From Mycobacterium asiaticum (GTDB lineage Bacteria; Actinomycetota; Actinomycetes; Mycobacteriales; Mycobacteriaceae), in contig NZ_LZKQ01000051.1 in assembly GCF_001668675.1 (NCBI RefSeq), forward strand, positions 62,001-126,000: a stretch of 64,000 nt of DNA. The letters are read 5' to 3'. The notes beneath the pieces are model-generated. The model made no database searches. It was not told the DNA's origin and worked only from the letters and a program-made list of their open reading frames with translations. The first letter of the stretch is position 1. Every line of letters begins with the position of its first letter. Shown here piece after piece: positions 1 through 20,500 of the stretch. The translations under genes were made by a program, and so were the position numbers.

Positions 1-548
1 CTGGCCACGCCCTCCTCCAGCGGAACCTTCAAGCTCCGCAGGATCGAGGCGACCATCCGCCAAGCCCCGATCGCAGTGACCAGCTCGATGAGAACGGTTG
101 TGTCGCCTTCGAATTCCCGCTCGCACGCCGCCCAGCTCGCATCGCTCACCGCGCCGTCGCGCACGATGTCGTCGGTGGCGGCCAGCACCGCACGCTCGGT
201 GGCACCGAACCCGTTGTGCGCCTGCCAGTCCCGCACGCCGACCAGATCTTCGGCCGATACCCCCAGGCGCGAGGCCACCCGCCAGTGCTGGGTCCACTCG
301 TAGTCGCAGCCGGTCAGCCAGCCGATGCGCATGATCGCCAGTTCGCGCAGCCTCCGATCGAGGGCGCCGTGCCACAGCATCGAGGCAAGAAGATCGTTGA
401 AGACGCCCGCCAACCGCGGATGATTCAGCAGCGCCTGGAAGATGCTCAGTTCGGCCATGTAGTCCGGTACCCCGGCCTCGTCGGCGGCGGCTTTGGCCTC
501 GTCGACCGGCAACAGCGGTATCCGGGACGGCTCATTGGCTTGGGTCAT
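1..548 (-). CDS. Carboxymuconolactone decarboxylase/AhpD-like protein, partial (3' end outside window)
   Basis: This reading frame starts with ATG at 548 and runs off the left edge, giving about 182 residues; the start is preceded by GGAGGG some 10 bases upstream. The translation begins MTQANEPSRIPLLPVDEA and is helical, with the family-type segment RELAIMRIGWLTGCDYEW followed by TQH (about residues 67-87). CMD/AhpD proteins carry a Cys and His here. In this protein the second Cys of the AhpD CxxC pair is absent (C-D-Y-E-W), as in many CMD-like proteins that are not peroxidases. H37Rv has a similar small protein, Rv1531, beyond the pks5 side of its LOS locus, so this is probably the left flank. 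A role in LOS synthesis is not evident. The gene is divergent from the first pks5, with a 201-bp gap holding both putative promoters. Confidence 0.8.
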   Translation of the reverse strand, partial: MTQANEPSRIPLLPVDEAKAAADEAGVPDYMAELSIFQALLNHPRLAGVFNDLLASMLWHGALDRRLRELAIMRIGWLTGCDYEWTQHWRVASRLGVSAEDLVGVRDWQAHNGFGATERAVLAATDDIVRDGAVSDASWAACEREFEGDTTVLIELVTAIGAWRMVASILRSLKVPLEEGVA

Positions 549-749
549 GTTGCATGCCCTCCCCGCTTATCGCACAAGCGAATCGAATGAACTCCAGGGG
601 TTTCGCACATTACCTCCCCACCGCCGGCCTTCGGGCTCTGTATCGCTGAACTGCAATACCGGCGCAGACACCGGCGCGTTGATCCCTGATCCGTGGCGCT
701 TCGCGGAAGGATGACGGGCAGCTGAAGCGAGCAACGAGGTGGGCCGACG

Positions 750-3700
750 GTGGATCAGTTGCAAGGCACTCCCGTGGCGGTCATCGGCATGGCATGCCGC
801 CTGCCCGGCGGAATCGATTCCCCCGAGGCGTTCTGGAACACACTGCTACGTGGTGATGACCCAATCACCGAGGTGCCTGCCGAGCGATGGAACGCCGACG
901 ACTACTACGACACCGAGCCGGGACAACCTGGCCGGTCGGTATCTCGCTGGGGTGGCTTCCTGACCGACGTCGCGGGGTTCGATCCGGAGTTCTTCGGCAT
1001 CAGCGAGCGGGAGGCAGCGGCGATCGATCCGCAACACCGCCTGTTGATGCAGGTTTCGTGGGAGGCCGTGGAGCACGCCGGGCGCCCGCCCGCCTCGCTG
1101 GCCAACTCGCTGACCGGCGTCTTCGTCGGCATGTGCCACGACGACTACACCCATGTCACCAATGCCGCGGGCGCCCTGGGTGATGCGTACGGCTTCACCG
1201 GCACCGCGCTGAGCATGGCGTCCGGGCGGGTGTCGTATGCCCTGGGCCTGCGGGGCCCGGCGTTGACGGTGGACACCGCGTGTTCGTCGAGCCTGGTGGC
1301 GGTGCACCTGGCCTGCCGCAGCCTGCACGATCACGAGAGCGACCTGGCCCTGGCCGGGGGCTGCATGGTCATGCTGGAACCGCAGCTGTACGCGTCGGCG
1401 TCCGGACAGGGCATGTTGTCACCCACCGGACGGTGCCGGCCGTTCGATACAGCCGCCGACGGATTCGTGCGGTCCGAGGCCTGCGCCATGGTGTTGTTGA
1501 AGCGCCTGCCCGATGCGCTGCGCGACGGCGATCGGATTCTGGCCGTCATACGGGGCACCGCGACGAATCAGGACGGCCGCACCGACACCATTACGACGCC
1601 CTCCTCAGATGCGCAGGTAGCGGCGTATCACTCGGCGTTGGCGGCCGCCGGTGTGCACCCCGACACCATCGGCATGATTGAAGCGCACGGCACCGGCACT
1701 CCGGTCGGCGATCCCATCGAATTTCACAGTCTTGCAAGAGTTTACGGCCTAAATGGCCGGCCGTGCGCCCTCGGCTCGGCCAAGAGCAATATCGGTCACA
1801 CCGAGGCGGCCGCAGGCGCGGTCGGCGTTATCAAGGCGATCCTGTCGCTCCAGCACGCAACGGTCCCGCCGATGGCCCATTTCACCCGACTGCCCGACGA
1901 ATTGGCCGCGATCGACACCGGAATGTTTGTGCCACAGTCCATTACGAGCTGGCCCGCGGGCGGTGCGGCGACGCCCCGGCGGGCAGCGGTGTCGTCGTAC
2001 GGAATGTCGGGGACCAATGCGCACGTCATCGTCGAGCAAGCACCCCCGGTAGCGGACCGGCGGAACACCGGCGCAGCGAAGTTGTTCGTCATGTCGGCCA
2101 CCTCCGCGCAGGCGTTGCGGCAGACGGCAAGTCGGCTAGCGGACTGGGTCGGCAGGCACGAGGTAGCTCCGGCGGACCTTGGCTACACCCTGGCTCGCCG
2201 GCGCGGCTACCGGCCGGTGCGCAGCGCGATCGTCGCGGACACCAACGCCGAATTGATCGAGCGGCTCCGCGAATTCGCCGACGGCGACCAACCGCTGCAC
2301 AGCGCCGTCGGTCTCGACGACCGAGGACCGGTATGGGTGTTCTCCGGACAGGGCTCGCAGTGGCCGGCCATGGGCGCCGACCTGCTGGCCGACGAGGCGG
2401 CGTTCGCTGCCACGGTGGCCGCCGCCGAACCGCTGATCGCCCGGGAGTCGGGATTCTCGGTGACCGAAGCGTTGAGTACACCGCAGACCCTCACCAGCAT
2501 CGACCAAATTCAGCCGACGCTGTTCACCTTGCAGGTCGCGCTCGCGGCGGCGCTGGAGTCCGCCGGCGCGAGGCCCGCCGCGGTGATCGGGCATTCCCTT
2601 GGCGAGGTCTCGGCCGCCGTCGTCGCCGGCGTCCTCTCCCTGGCCGATGGGGTGCGGGTCATTTGCCGCCGCTCCCGATTGTGCGCCCAGCTCGCCGGTG
2701 CCGGCGCGATGGCGGCGATCGAACTCCCCGCCAAACAGGTCCGCGAAGAGCTGGCCCGGCAAAGCATCACCGACGTGGTGATCGCCGTCATCGCGTCACC
2801 GCAATCGACCGTGATCGGCGGTAGCACCGAGCAGGTCCGTCGACTGGTCGCGGCGTGGAAGGACCGCGACATTCTGGCCAGCGAGGTCGCCGTGGACGTC
2901 GCATCCCATACCCCGCAGGTTGATCCGATCCTCGACGAGCTGGCCGGCCTGCTGAGCGACATAACACCACGGACTCCGCGTCTTGCCTACTATTCGGCGA
3001 CGCTGTTCGATCCCCGCGAAGCGCCCAAGTGCGACGCCCGCTACTGGGTCGACAATCTGCGCCACGCGGTGCGCTTCTCCGCCGCCACCAAGGCCGCGCT
3101 CGAAGACGGGCATCGGGTATTCGTCGAACTGTCGCCGCATCCGCTGCTGACCCGGGCCATCGAGCAGACCGCCCGTGCATTGGACATGCCGGTCGCTGCG
3201 ATTCCGGCCCTGCGGCGCGGACAGCCGCTACCGCACGGGGTGACACCGCTGCACGCCGAGATCCACAACGCGGGCGCCGCCACTGATTTCGCCGCGCTGT
3301 ATCCGGCCGGCCAGCTGGTGGACGCGCCCCTGCCGGTGTGGGCCAACCGGCCGCTGATGCTTGCACCGGAGCAGCCCGCCCGAAACACCAACGGCATGGG
3401 CGCGCATCCCTTGCTGGGGGTACACGTTCGGCTGATGGAAGAGCCGGAGCGGCACGCTTGGCAGTCCGATGTCGGCACGACGGCGCTGCCCTGGTCCGGC
3501 GATCACCAAATCAACGGCGTAGCAGCGCTTCCGGGTGCGGCGTATTGCGAAATGGCCTTGTCCGCCGCCGAAACCGTATTCGGCGAGTCCGAGGTTCGCG
3601 GCCTGCGGTTCGAGGAGATGCTGCTACTGGACGACGAGGCGCCCGTCGGCGCCAGCGCATCGCTGTTGCCATCCGGAGCTGCCGCGTTCGTCGTCCAGAC

Positions 3701-6700
3701 GGGTGACCAGGTCCGGCGAGCGGTGGCCGTTCTGCAGCCGGTCGGTCGAGACCCGATGCCTGCTCAGGACATCGGCACGCTGTTGGCCACCCATTCCCGC
3801 CGCCTCGACGGCGAGCAGATCCGAAAGTGGTTCCGCGAGCGTGGCATAGGGTTCGGCCCCGCTTTCGCCGGCCTGACTGCCGCCTGGATCGCCGACGGAA
3901 CGGTCGGCACCGTCGTCGCCGAGATCGCTTTCCCGAGAGCGCTCCGCAATCAGCAAGCCCAGTATTCGATACACCCAGTCGTGCTGGACGCCTGTTTTCA
4001 ATCCGTCGCGGCCCATCCCGCCGTCCGCGGTGTTGCCAACGGCGCCATGCTGATTCCGCTCAGTGTGCGCCGCCTGCGCCGCTATGGCCCAGCAGGTGCC
4101 CCGCGCTATTGCCACACCACGGTCACCGCGTGCGGCAGCAACTTCGAGGCCGACATCGATGTGCTCGACGAGCGGGGCAGCGTGCTGCTGGCGGTGCGTG
4201 GCCTGGTGATGGGCACCGGATTCTCCGAAAGCGCCGACCGCGACCGCTTGCTCGATCACCGCCTGGTGGAAATCGAATGGCAGCCCCGCGAGCTACCCGA
4301 GATCACCGCGGACCCGGGCAGTTGGCTGTTGATCGATTTTCCCGGCGACACGTCGGTGTCCGCATTGGCCGAAGCGTTGCGGCAGCGCGGCGCGACCGTC
4401 AACACCATGTGCTGGCCGGCGACCCGTACCGCCCTGCACACCGCACTTACCGGCGTCGACGGTGTCGTCGTGTGCGCCGGGGACGCCGGGAGTGCCGACC
4501 CCCGAGGTACCGACACCGTTCGTACCCTCATCCACATCGCCCGCGAACTGCCCGAGATGAGCGGCGAGATACCCAGGCTGTACGTGTTGACCCGGCACGG
4601 TCAGGCCGTGCGCACCGGCGAACATGTCAACCTCGCGCACGCGGGGGTACGCGGACTGCTGCGGGTGGTCGGCGCCGAGCACCCGTACTTACGAACCACC
4701 CAGATCGACATCGACGCCACGACGACCGCGGACAGCCTTGCGAGACAACTGCTTTCCGGCTCAGCCGAGGATGAGACCGCATGGCGCAACGACGCCTGGC
4801 TGACCGCACACCTGCGCCCGGCTCCGCTGCGCCCCGACGAGCGCACGACCATCACCGCTGACCACCGACGCGATGGTGTCCGCCTGGCCATCCGCAGGCC
4901 CGGCGACTTGGCGACCATCGAGGCGGTCAGCACCAAGCGGCGGACTCCCGGGGCCGGTGAAATCGAGGTCGCGGTCAGCGTTTCCAGCGTCAACTTCGCC
5001 GACGTGCTCGCGGCGTTCGGTCAGTACCCCTCTTTCGATGGCCGACGAACCCAGCTGGGCCTCGATTTCGCCGGAGTGGTGACCGCCGTCGGCAGCGACG
5101 TCTTGAACTACCACGTCGGCGACCGGGTCGGCGGCATCTCACCGGGCGGATGCTGGGGCACATTCGTCACATGTGACGCCGCGCTTACCGCACCGCTTCC
5201 ACCGGGCGTGACCGATGCCCACGCGGCCGCGATCACGACGACCGCGGCCACAGCGTGGTACGGGTTGCACGAACTCGCCCGCCTCCAGCCCGGCGACAAG
5301 GTGCTGATCCATTCCGGCACCGGTGGCGTGGGTCTGGCGGCGATCGCCATCGCCCAAAGTTTCGGCGCGGAGATCTTCACCACCGCGGGCAGCCCGCAGC
5401 GCCGAGAAGTGCTGCATGACATGGGTATTCGATACGTCTACGACTCGCGAAGCACCGATTTCGCAGAGCAGATCCGTCGCGATACCCACGGTTACGGCGT
5501 CGACGTCGTGCTCAACTCGCTGACCGGCGCCGCCCAGCGCGCCGGGATCGACGTGCTCGCCTTCGGCGGCCGCTTTGTCGAAATCGGCAAGCGCGATATC
5601 TACAGCGATTCCAAGCTGGGTCTTTTCGCGTTGCGCCGCAACCTTTCCCTGCACGCCGTGGACCTGGCGTTGCTGGCAGCCACACATCCCCAGCGGGTGG
5701 GGGCATTGCTACAAGAGGTGTACCGGCGCGCCGCAACCGGTGTCCTGCCGTGCCCGCCATGCACCCATTACCGACTCGACAATGCGACCGACGCGATTCG
5801 GGCCGTGAGCAACGCATCTCACGTCGGCAAGCTTCTGCTCGACATCCCTCGCGCGGCCTGCAGCACCGTGGTGGTGGCGCCGGACCAGGTTGCCGCGTTC
5901 CGGCCCGACGGTTCCTACATCGTCACCGGTGGCCTGGGCGGCCTCGGGCTGTTCCTCGCCGAGCAAATGGCCGCCGCGGGTGCCGGTCGCATCGTGCTCA
6001 ACTCTCGCTCGGCGCCGAGTCAAAGAACCATAGAGACAATCGAACTCGTCCGGGCCACCGGTGCCGACCTCGTGGTGGAATGCGGCGATATCGCCTTGGC
6101 CGGCACCGCGGACCGGCTGGTTGCCGCCGCGACCGCCACCGGACTGCCGCTGCGTGGCGTGCTGCACGCGGCCGCAGTGGTCGAGGACGCCACTCTGCCC
6201 AACATCACCGACCAGGTGCTGCAACGGAATTGGGTGCCCAAAGTGCACGGCGCCTGGAATCTGCACCAGGCGACCGAGGCCGCGGATCTGGATTGGTTCT
6301 GCTCATTCTCGTCCGCGGCAGCGCTGTTGGGTTCGCCCGGACAGGGTGCGTATGCGGCGGCCAACAGCTGGCTGGACGGCTTCACCCACTGGCAACGGGC
6401 TCAGGGCCGCCCGGCTACCGCGATCGCATGGGGCCCCTGGGCAGAACTAGGCCGAGGCGCAGGCCTGGCCGACACCTGCGATATCACGATGATCGCGCCC
6501 GACGAGGGCGCCTATGCGTTCGATGCGCTGCTGCGGCACACCCGTTGCCATTCGGGTTACCTTCCCACGGTGGGATCACCGTGGCTGGACGGGCTGGCCG
6601 AACGAGCCCTGTTCGGCCAAGCGTTTCGCCCCACCGGCCGCAATGGTAGGCACGACAATGGCATTGCGACGTTCAGCGACAGGTTGTCGCAGCAACCGCA

Positions 6701-6998
6701 CGACGAATGGCCAAGTCAGCTAAGACGACTGGTGTCCGAACAGGTCAGCACCATTCTGCGGCGCAGCGTCGACCCGGACCGGTCGCTGTCGGACTACGGC
6801 CTCGATTCCCTTGGCAACCTGGAACTGCGCACCCAGCTCGAGACCGAAACCGGAATCCGGCTGGGCACGACCGACATCACCACGGTCCGGGATTTGGCCA
6901 ACAGGCTGTGCGACAAACTCACGCAGGTTCACGACGCTCCGGCGCCAATGAGGGGGCAAAGCGCAGTCGCGAAATACCCTGGAGTATCGCCGCACTGA
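750..6998 (+). CDS. pks5: Pks5-type iterative mycocerosic acid synthase (first copy)
   Basis: A 2082-residue single-module, fully reducing type I PKS. Domains in order: KS (about 8-430; Cys178 in DTACSSS, His313 in EAHGTG, His350 in KSNIGH), AT (about 525-830; Ser616 in GHSLGE), DH (about 900-1160; HxxxGxxxxP motif and DACFQS), ER (about 1430-1730; SGTGGVG), KR (about 1755-1960; TGGLGGLG and GQGAYAAAN) and ACP (phosphopantetheine Ser2020 in GLDSLGN). The AT has VASH where malonyl-specific ATs have HAFH, which points to methylmalonyl-CoA, as in MAS. No thioesterase is present, so the product is handed to a Pap. The GTG start at 750 has GAGGTG upstream at 736-741. The pap gene follows after 15 bp, so both are likely co-transcribed. 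In LOS producers Pks5 makes the polymethyl-branched acyl chains; the exact chain length cannot be read from sequence. Confidence 0.93.
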   Translation: MDQLQGTPVAVIGMACRLPGGIDSPEAFWNTLLRGDDPITEVPAERWNADDYYDTEPGQPGRSVSRWGGFLTDVAGFDPEFFGISEREAAAIDPQHRLLMQVSWEAVEHAGRPPASLANSLTGVFVGMCHDDYTHVTNAAGALGDAYGFTGTALSMASGRVSYALGLRGPALTVDTACSSSLVAVHLACRSLHDHESDLALAGGCMVMLEPQLYASASGQGMLSPTGRCRPFDTAADGFVRSEACAMVLLKRLPDALRDGDRILAVIRGTATNQDGRTDTITTPSSDAQVAAYHSALAAAGVHPDTIGMIEAHGTGTPVGDPIEFHSLARVYGLNGRPCALGSAKSNIGHTEAAAGAVGVIKAILSLQHATVPPMAHFTRLPDELAAIDTGMFVPQSITSWPAGGAATPRRAAVSSYGMSGTNAHVIVEQAPPVADRRNTGAAKLFVMSATSAQALRQTASRLADWVGRHEVAPADLGYTLARRRGYRPVRSAIVADTNAELIERLREFADGDQPLHSAVGLDDRGPVWVFSGQGSQWPAMGADLLADEAAFAATVAAAEPLIARESGFSVTEALSTPQTLTSIDQIQPTLFTLQVALAAALESAGARPAAVIGHSLGEVSAAVVAGVLSLADGVRVICRRSRLCAQLAGAGAMAAIELPAKQVREELARQSITDVVIAVIASPQSTVIGGSTEQVRRLVAAWKDRDILASEVAVDVASHTPQVDPILDELAGLLSDITPRTPRLAYYSATLFDPREAPKCDARYWVDNLRHAVRFSAATKAALEDGHRVFVELSPHPLLTRAIEQTARALDMPVAAIPALRRGQPLPHGVTPLHAEIHNAGAATDFAALYPAGQLVDAPLPVWANRPLMLAPEQPARNTNGMGAHPLLGVHVRLMEEPERHAWQSDVGTTALPWSGDHQINGVAALPGAAYCEMALSAAETVFGESEVRGLRFEEMLLLDDEAPVGASASLLPSGAAAFVVQTGDQVRRAVAVLQPVGRDPMPAQDIGTLLATHSRRLDGEQIRKWFRERGIGFGPAFAGLTAAWIADGTVGTVVAEIAFPRALRNQQAQYSIHPVVLDACFQSVAAHPAVRGVANGAMLIPLSVRRLRRYGPAGAPRYCHTTVTACGSNFEADIDVLDERGSVLLAVRGLVMGTGFSESADRDRLLDHRLVEIEWQPRELPEITADPGSWLLIDFPGDTSVSALAEALRQRGATVNTMCWPATRTALHTALTGVDGVVVCAGDAGSADPRGTDTVRTLIHIARELPEMSGEIPRLYVLTRHGQAVRTGEHVNLAHAGVRGLLRVVGAEHPYLRTTQIDIDATTTADSLARQLLSGSAEDETAWRNDAWLTAHLRPAPLRPDERTTITADHRRDGVRLAIRRPGDLATIEAVSTKRRTPGAGEIEVAVSVSSVNFADVLAAFGQYPSFDGRRTQLGLDFAGVVTAVGSDVLNYHVGDRVGGISPGGCWGTFVTCDAALTAPLPPGVTDAHAAAITTTAATAWYGLHELARLQPGDKVLIHSGTGGVGLAAIAIAQSFGAEIFTTAGSPQRREVLHDMGIRYVYDSRSTDFAEQIRRDTHGYGVDVVLNSLTGAAQRAGIDVLAFGGRFVEIGKRDIYSDSKLGLFALRRNLSLHAVDLALLAATHPQRVGALLQEVYRRAATGVLPCPPCTHYRLDNATDAIRAVSNASHVGKLLLDIPRAACSTVVVAPDQVAAFRPDGSYIVTGGLGGLGLFLAEQMAAAGAGRIVLNSRSAPSQRTIETIELVRATGADLVVECGDIALAGTADRLVAAATATGLPLRGVLHAAAVVEDATLPNITDQVLQRNWVPKVHGAWNLHQATEAADLDWFCSFSSAAALLGSPGQGAYAAANSWLDGFTHWQRAQGRPATAIAWGPWAELGRGAGLADTCDITMIAPDEGAYAFDALLRHTRCHSGYLPTVGSPWLDGLAERALFGQAFRPTGRNGRHDNGIATFSDRLSQQPHDEWPSQLRRLVSEQVSTILRRSVDPDRSLSDYGLDSLGNLELRTQLETETGIRLGTTDITTVRDLANRLCDKLTQVHDAPAPMRGQSAVAKYPGVSPH

Positions 6999-7013
6999 CC
7001 GCGAGGAGCGATC

Positions 7014-8486
7014 ATGGTCGTTGTGGGCCATCTGGGCCTCGGGAAGCTAGGCGACTGGGTTCCGGCCCCGGGTTCGGCCTGGTTGTGGCGGGCCACACCG
7101 GCTTCGCTGCAGAAGTCGCGGCAAGCTCCGCCCAGTGCGGTGCCGCCGAGTTACATTCAGACCCGTCACCTGCGCGGCTACCGCGAACAGCAGCTCCGCG
7201 GACGCGACATTTCGCGTCTGCTGGTGATCGCCTTCGATATTCCCGGCCAGTGCGACATCCGCACAATGACCTACATTTTCAACGCGCACCTGCGCCGGCA
7301 CGACACCTTCCACAGTTGGTTCGAGTTCGTCGACGGCGGACAAATCGTCCGGCACACCATGTCCGATCCCGCCGATATCGAACTGGTCGCGATTCAGCGG
7401 GGCGAGATGACCGCAGGGCAGTGGCAGGACCACCTCTTGGCGACACCCGGCCCATTGGACTGGGAATGCTTCAGGTTCGCCATCATTCAGCGCGGTGACC
7501 ACTTCACCGTGTGCATCTGCGTCGACCATTTGCACGTCGACCCGATGTACATCGGCAGCGTCTATGCAGAAATTCAGGCGATGTACAACGCGCTGATGGA
7601 CGGTGAGGGACCCATCGCGCTTTCCCCGGCAGGCAGCTACGCCGACTACTGCCTGCGCGAGCGCGACCACACATCGAAGCTGACGCTGGAATCCCCAGAA
7701 ATTCGCCGATGGATCGACATCTTCGACGAGAACGACGGATCGCTGCCCACTTTCCCGCTGCCGCTCGGCGATAGCTCGCTTTCAACCAGCGGAGAGCTGC
7801 TATCGCTGCGGCTGCTGGACGCCGACCAAACCGTGCGGTTCGAAGCCGCATGTACCGCCGCGGGCGCCCGGTTCAGCGGCGGTGTGTTCGCCGCCGCCGC
7901 ACTGACCGAGTTCGCCATTACCGGCTCGAGAACGTACTACGCCCTTACTCCGGTCGGCACCCGCCGCACTCCCGCGGAATTCATGACCACCGGCTGGTTC
8001 ATCGGGCACGTTCCCTTCGCGGTGCCGGTGGCCGCGTCCTTCGGTGAAACGGCACGCGGCGCACAAGACGCGTTCGACTCCGGAGTACACCTGGCCGACG
8101 TGCCATTCGAGCGGGTCCTGGAACTGTCGCCGCTGCTGCGGAAACCTCCTGCCGTAGGGGGTTTCCCCATGCTGTCGTTCCTGGACAGCGGCGTTCCCCC
8201 GCTCTCAGCGATGATTGCCACCCAACTTGGCCGGACAAATACCCAAGCATTCAGCGACGGCCGGCTCGCAGCACGGGTGTGTCTGTGGGTCAACAAATTT
8301 CATGAAGAAACCACGGTGACCGCTTCGTTCCCCAGCAATCCGGTCGCTTACGAATCCATCTCGCGATACCTGCACGTGATGAAGACGGTGTATCTACGAG
8401 TGGCCACCGGACACAACCTCACACTGCCTTGCCCGGGTCCGGCTACCGTCACAGCTGCCGCGGGTCCGAGCGAGGCCGCCAAGTGA
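7014..8486 (+). CDS. Polyketide-associated (Pap) acyltransferase, first copy
   Basis: A 490-residue condensation-fold acyltransferase of the PapA3/PapA4 group. It would take the acyl chain from the Pks5 ACP and esterify it to a sugar hydroxyl, probably on the trehalose core of LOS. The catalytic HxxxD is in DHLHVDPM (His172, Asp176); the residue after Asp is Pro rather than the usual Gly. Typical family stretches include GQCDIRTMTYIFNAHLRRHD (about 79-98) and FPLPLGD (about 245). The ATG start has GAGGAG about 7 bases upstream. It sits 15 bp after pks5 and ends only 5 bp before the stop of the convergent megafusion gene, so no room is left for a sizeable terminator. Its paralogue lies behind the second pks5. 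Confidence 0.88.
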   Translation: MVVVGHLGLGKLGDWVPAPGSAWLWRATPASLQKSRQAPPSAVPPSYIQTRHLRGYREQQLRGRDISRLLVIAFDIPGQCDIRTMTYIFNAHLRRHDTFHSWFEFVDGGQIVRHTMSDPADIELVAIQRGEMTAGQWQDHLLATPGPLDWECFRFAIIQRGDHFTVCICVDHLHVDPMYIGSVYAEIQAMYNALMDGEGPIALSPAGSYADYCLRERDHTSKLTLESPEIRRWIDIFDENDGSLPTFPLPLGDSSLSTSGELLSLRLLDADQTVRFEAACTAAGARFSGGVFAAAALTEFAITGSRTYYALTPVGTRRTPAEFMTTGWFIGHVPFAVPVAASFGETARGAQDAFDSGVHLADVPFERVLELSPLLRKPPAVGGFPMLSFLDSGVPPLSAMIATQLGRTNTQAFSDGRLAARVCLWVNKFHEETTVTASFPSNPVAYESISRYLHVMKTVYLRVATGHNLTLPCPGPATVTAAAGPSEAAK

Positions 8487-8491
8487 AGCGG

Positions 8492-16621
<8,130 letters not shown>

Positions 16622-17502
16622 GCGTCGACGATACCGTGATGGGTAGACCCCGCGTGAGCAAAGCAGAATCTGAATTCCGACCCCGCGCAGGGAGTCACGA
16701 GCCCTCCCGTTAGGCGAGCTCTCGACCCGGTTGACGCGCTGTATGCCGCCCGCAATTCACCGGCGCCGGCGCTCGCAATTCTGGACGTAAGCTGACCGCT
16801 GGACGGCGCTGACCAACCAGGGTTACGGGCGGGCGTGATGGTCCTGCGCCGGGGGTTTCGATGGGCAGCAGCTGGGGCAGGAATGGCAAAAATCCCAATA
16901 TTCCGAATTCGCCCACGAACCCCATCCGTACCGCTTAACATGACCTAACTGGGTGCGTGACCGTAGCGAGCGAACGCCGGCCAAGTGGCGGCGCGCGAAG
17001 GAGCGAGGGGACGGCTCGCCTCGGGGCCGAGCAAACTCGGTTCTGGAGCCCTCCCCTATTACATTCTGTTGAACTCGGCCACCGCGGGCTTGCCAAGCAA
17101 CCCAGATTTTCCCCATTTTTATCCCCGTGCCACGACGCTTCGCTCACCGCGACAGCCGCGTATTGCCATGCCGGATCACGTGCAGAATCACGCGAAGTGA
17201 CGCGTACGGGTCAGCGGGGTGGTCCGCGTCACAGTTCTCCGGAGCAGGTGTATTTGGCCACGTCAGGGCGGCTTGTTAAATTTTTGTACGATCGCACGAT
17301 TTTTCCTCGCGTGTGCAGCAGAACAGCTACGCTTTGATTCGCACCAAAGTTCACGAGGCTGCTTCGTACGGGGGTCAATGGGTAGCTCGTCGCGGCGCTG
17401 CAGAGTGGCAGTGCCAATACGGCCCGGCGAAATTTCTCGAAGCGCTGATAACAGCGTGCGGCGGTGATAAGAACTTGTGGATAGGCAGAGAGGTGAAGGT
17501 TA
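16622..17502. promoter_or_regulatory. 881-bp divergent intergenic region between the megafusion gene and the second pks5
   Basis: No credible gene is seen here; the open frames are short and unlike any family. It must hold the promoters of the leftward megafusion and the rightward pks5. It contains an inverted repeat GTGACGCG / CGCGTCAC (17197-17204 and 17225-17232, 20-base loop), and an AT-rich tract around 17273-17310 (TTGTTAAATTTTTGTACG) that stands out from the GC-rich surroundings. The repeat could be an operator, but no regulator gene is in the window. The second pks5 has AGAGAGGTGAAGG just before its GTG start. Confidence 0.5.
17197..17232. repeat. Inverted repeat, possible operator upstream of second pks5
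   Basis: Perfect 8-bp arms GTGACGCG and CGCGTCAC are separated by 20 bases, about 270 bp before the pks5 start and 575 bp before the megafusion start. A CACGTG hexamer lies just upstream (around 17178). The length and spacing suit a dimeric regulator site as well as a weak hairpin; nothing in the sequence decides between them. Confidence 0.3.
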
Positions 17503-20500
17503 GTGGGTAGGACGGGCGTCACTCCGGTCGCTGTCATTGGGATGGCTTGCCGGATGCCGGGGGGCATCAACTCTCCTGACTTGTTGTGGGATGCGTTGAT
17601 GCGTGGCGCCGATCTGGTCACAGAAATCCCGCCGGACCGCTGGGACAACGACTACTACTACGACCCCGAGCCGGGAGTGCCTGGACGATCGGTCTGCAAG
17701 TGGGGCTCTTTCCTCTCGGACGTCGGCGACTTCGACCCGGAGTTTTTCGGTATCTCCGAAAAAGAGGCCACCACGATGGACCCGCAGCACCGGTTGCTGC
17801 TGGAAACGGCCTGGGAGGCAGTCGAGCATGCCGGCCTGACCAAGGAAACCATCGCCAAGCAGACCGGTGTCTTCATCGGCGTGAACTACGCCGACTACCA
17901 GCTCGTGCAGATGGCTTCGGATGCCTTCGACGGTCCCTACGGAAATCCGGGGTCACTGTTCAGCATGGCCTCCGGGCGTATCTCCTACGCGCTCGGTCTC
18001 GAAGGACCGGCATCGACAATTGACACCGCGTGCTCTTCAGGACTGTTCGCGATCCACCAGGCTTGCCGCAGCCTGAGCGACGGCGAGAGCGACATGACGA
18101 TCGCCGGCGGCGTCAACGTGATGCTGGAGCCGCGCCGGTCGGCGTCGGCTTCCGCGGGCGGCATGCTGTCCGGTACCGGCCACTGCCACGCATTTGACGC
18201 CAAGGCAGACGGATTCGTCTCCGGCGAGGGTTGCGTGCTGCTGGTTTTCAAGCGCCTTGCGGATGCGCAGCGCGACGGCGACCGGATCTTGGCGGTTGTG
18301 CGCGCCACGGCCGCCAATCAAGATGGCCACACCCCGAATATCACCATGCCGTCCGGCGACGCGCAGGTCGCGCTGTACCGCACGACGTTGGAGGCGGCGG
18401 GCGTCGACCCCAGCAGCATCGGCATGGTCGAGGCGCACGGCACCGGGACGCCGGTCGGTGACCCCATCGAATACACGAGCCTTTCCAAGGTCTACGCGTT
18501 TGACAACAAGGTCGCTATCGGCGCTTCCAAGACCAACTTCGGACACACCCAGGCAGCCGCCGGCGCATTGGGATTGATGAAGACGGTCCTGGCCCTTCAG
18601 CACGGCGTGGTTCCGAAGAACCTGCACTTCGAAAAGCTGCCGGACGAGTTGGCACAGATCGACACGAAGCTGTTCCTGCCGGTTGAACACACCGAGTGGC
18701 CTGTGTCGGGTGACGGACCGCGGCGCGCAGCCGTGTCGGCCTGGGGCATCTCGGGCACCAACGTCCACGCCATCGTCGAGCAAGCGCCTCTGCCGCCCTC
18801 CCCCAACGGGCTGACCACCAACCCGAGCACCGACGAGACGCTGCTGATCCCGATCTCCGCCTCATCCGAAAGTGGTTTGCGTCAGACCGCGGCCCGCCTG
18901 GCCGACTGGATCGAGTCGCACGCGACCGAGTTCGCGGCCCGCGATCTGGCTTACACCCTGGCGCGTCGGCGTGGGCACCGCTCGGTCCGGACCACCGTGC
19001 TGGCGAACAACACGTCAGAGCTGCTGACCGAGCTGCGCCAGGTCGCTGACGGTGAGGCGCTGTACCCGGAAATTGTCGGCCAGGAGCAACGCCCGCCCGT
19101 GTGGGTGTTCTCCGGCCAAGGTTCTCAGTGGGCCGCGATGGGTGCCGATCTGCTCGCCAACGAGCCGGTGTTCGCAGCGACCATCGCCGAAATCGAGCCG
19201 TTGATCGCCGCTGAGTCCGATTTTTCGGTGACCGAGGCCATGACCGCAGCCGAGAAGGTGACCGGCATCGATCGCGTACAGCCGACGCTGTTCGCCATGC
19301 AGGTCGCGCTGGCGGCAACCATGAGGTCCCACGGCGTTCACCCGGCTGCCGTCATCGGCCACTCGATGGGTGAGTGCGCTGCGGCCGTCGTCTCCGGCGC
19401 GCTGTCGCTGCAAGACGGCACGCGCGTCATCTGCCGCCGCTCGAAGCTGATGACCAAGATCTCCGGTTCCGGCGCCATGGCCTCCGTGGAACTGCCGGCC
19501 CAGCAGGTGCTTTCGGAGCTGATGGCCCGCGGCATCAACGATGCGGTGGTCGCGGTGGTCGCCTCACCGGAATCGACTGTGATCGGCGGTGCCCCCGAGA
19601 GCGTCCGCGACATGGTGGCCGCCTGGGAAGAGCGCGACGTGATGGCGCGCGAGGTGGCCGTGGATGTCGCGTCGCACTCACCGCAAGTCGACCCGATTCT
19701 GGACGAGCTGTACGACGTCCTGGCCGACATCGAGCCGTTGACCCCCGAAATTCCGTACTACTCGGCTACCTCTTTCGATCCGCGCGAGGAGCCCTACTGC
19801 GACGCCAACTACTGGGTCGACAACCTGCGCCACACCGTTCGGTTCTCCGCGGCGGTGCAGGCGGCGCTCGAAGACGGCTATCGCGTGTTCGGCGAGTTGT
19901 CGCCGCACCCGTTGTTGACGCACGCCGTCGACCAGACCGCACGCAGCCTCGACATGACGGCGGCAGCGCTGGCGGCCATGCGCCGCGAGCAGCCGGTTCC
20001 GTTCGGATTGCGCGGCTTCGTCGGAGACCTGTTCAGCACCGGCGCGACGGTCGACTTCTCGGTGATGTACCCGAACGGACGGCTTGTCGACGCGCCGCTT
20101 CCGGTGTGGAACAACCGGACCCTGCTGCTGAGCCGCGACGGCCACAGCTCTCGCGCCCTGCGGGCCAGCGTTGCGGTGCACCCGCTGATGGGTCAGCACG
20201 TGCGCTTGCCGGAGGAGCCCGAGCGCCACGTCTGGCAGGCCGAGATCGGCACCGCGGCACTGCCGTGGCTCGGCGACCACCAGGTCCACGGCACAGCGAC
20301 CTTGCCGGGTGCCGCCTACTGCGAGATGGCGCTGGCCGCCGCCCGCACCGTCTTCGGCGACGCGTCCGTGGTGCAGGACATTCGCTTCGAGCAGATGCTG
20401 ATGCTCGACGAGGAAACCCAGGTCACCCTGACCGCGACCGCCGAGGTTCCGGACTCGCTCAACTTCGTCGTCGAAACCAACGAGGACGGCGTTGCGTCTC

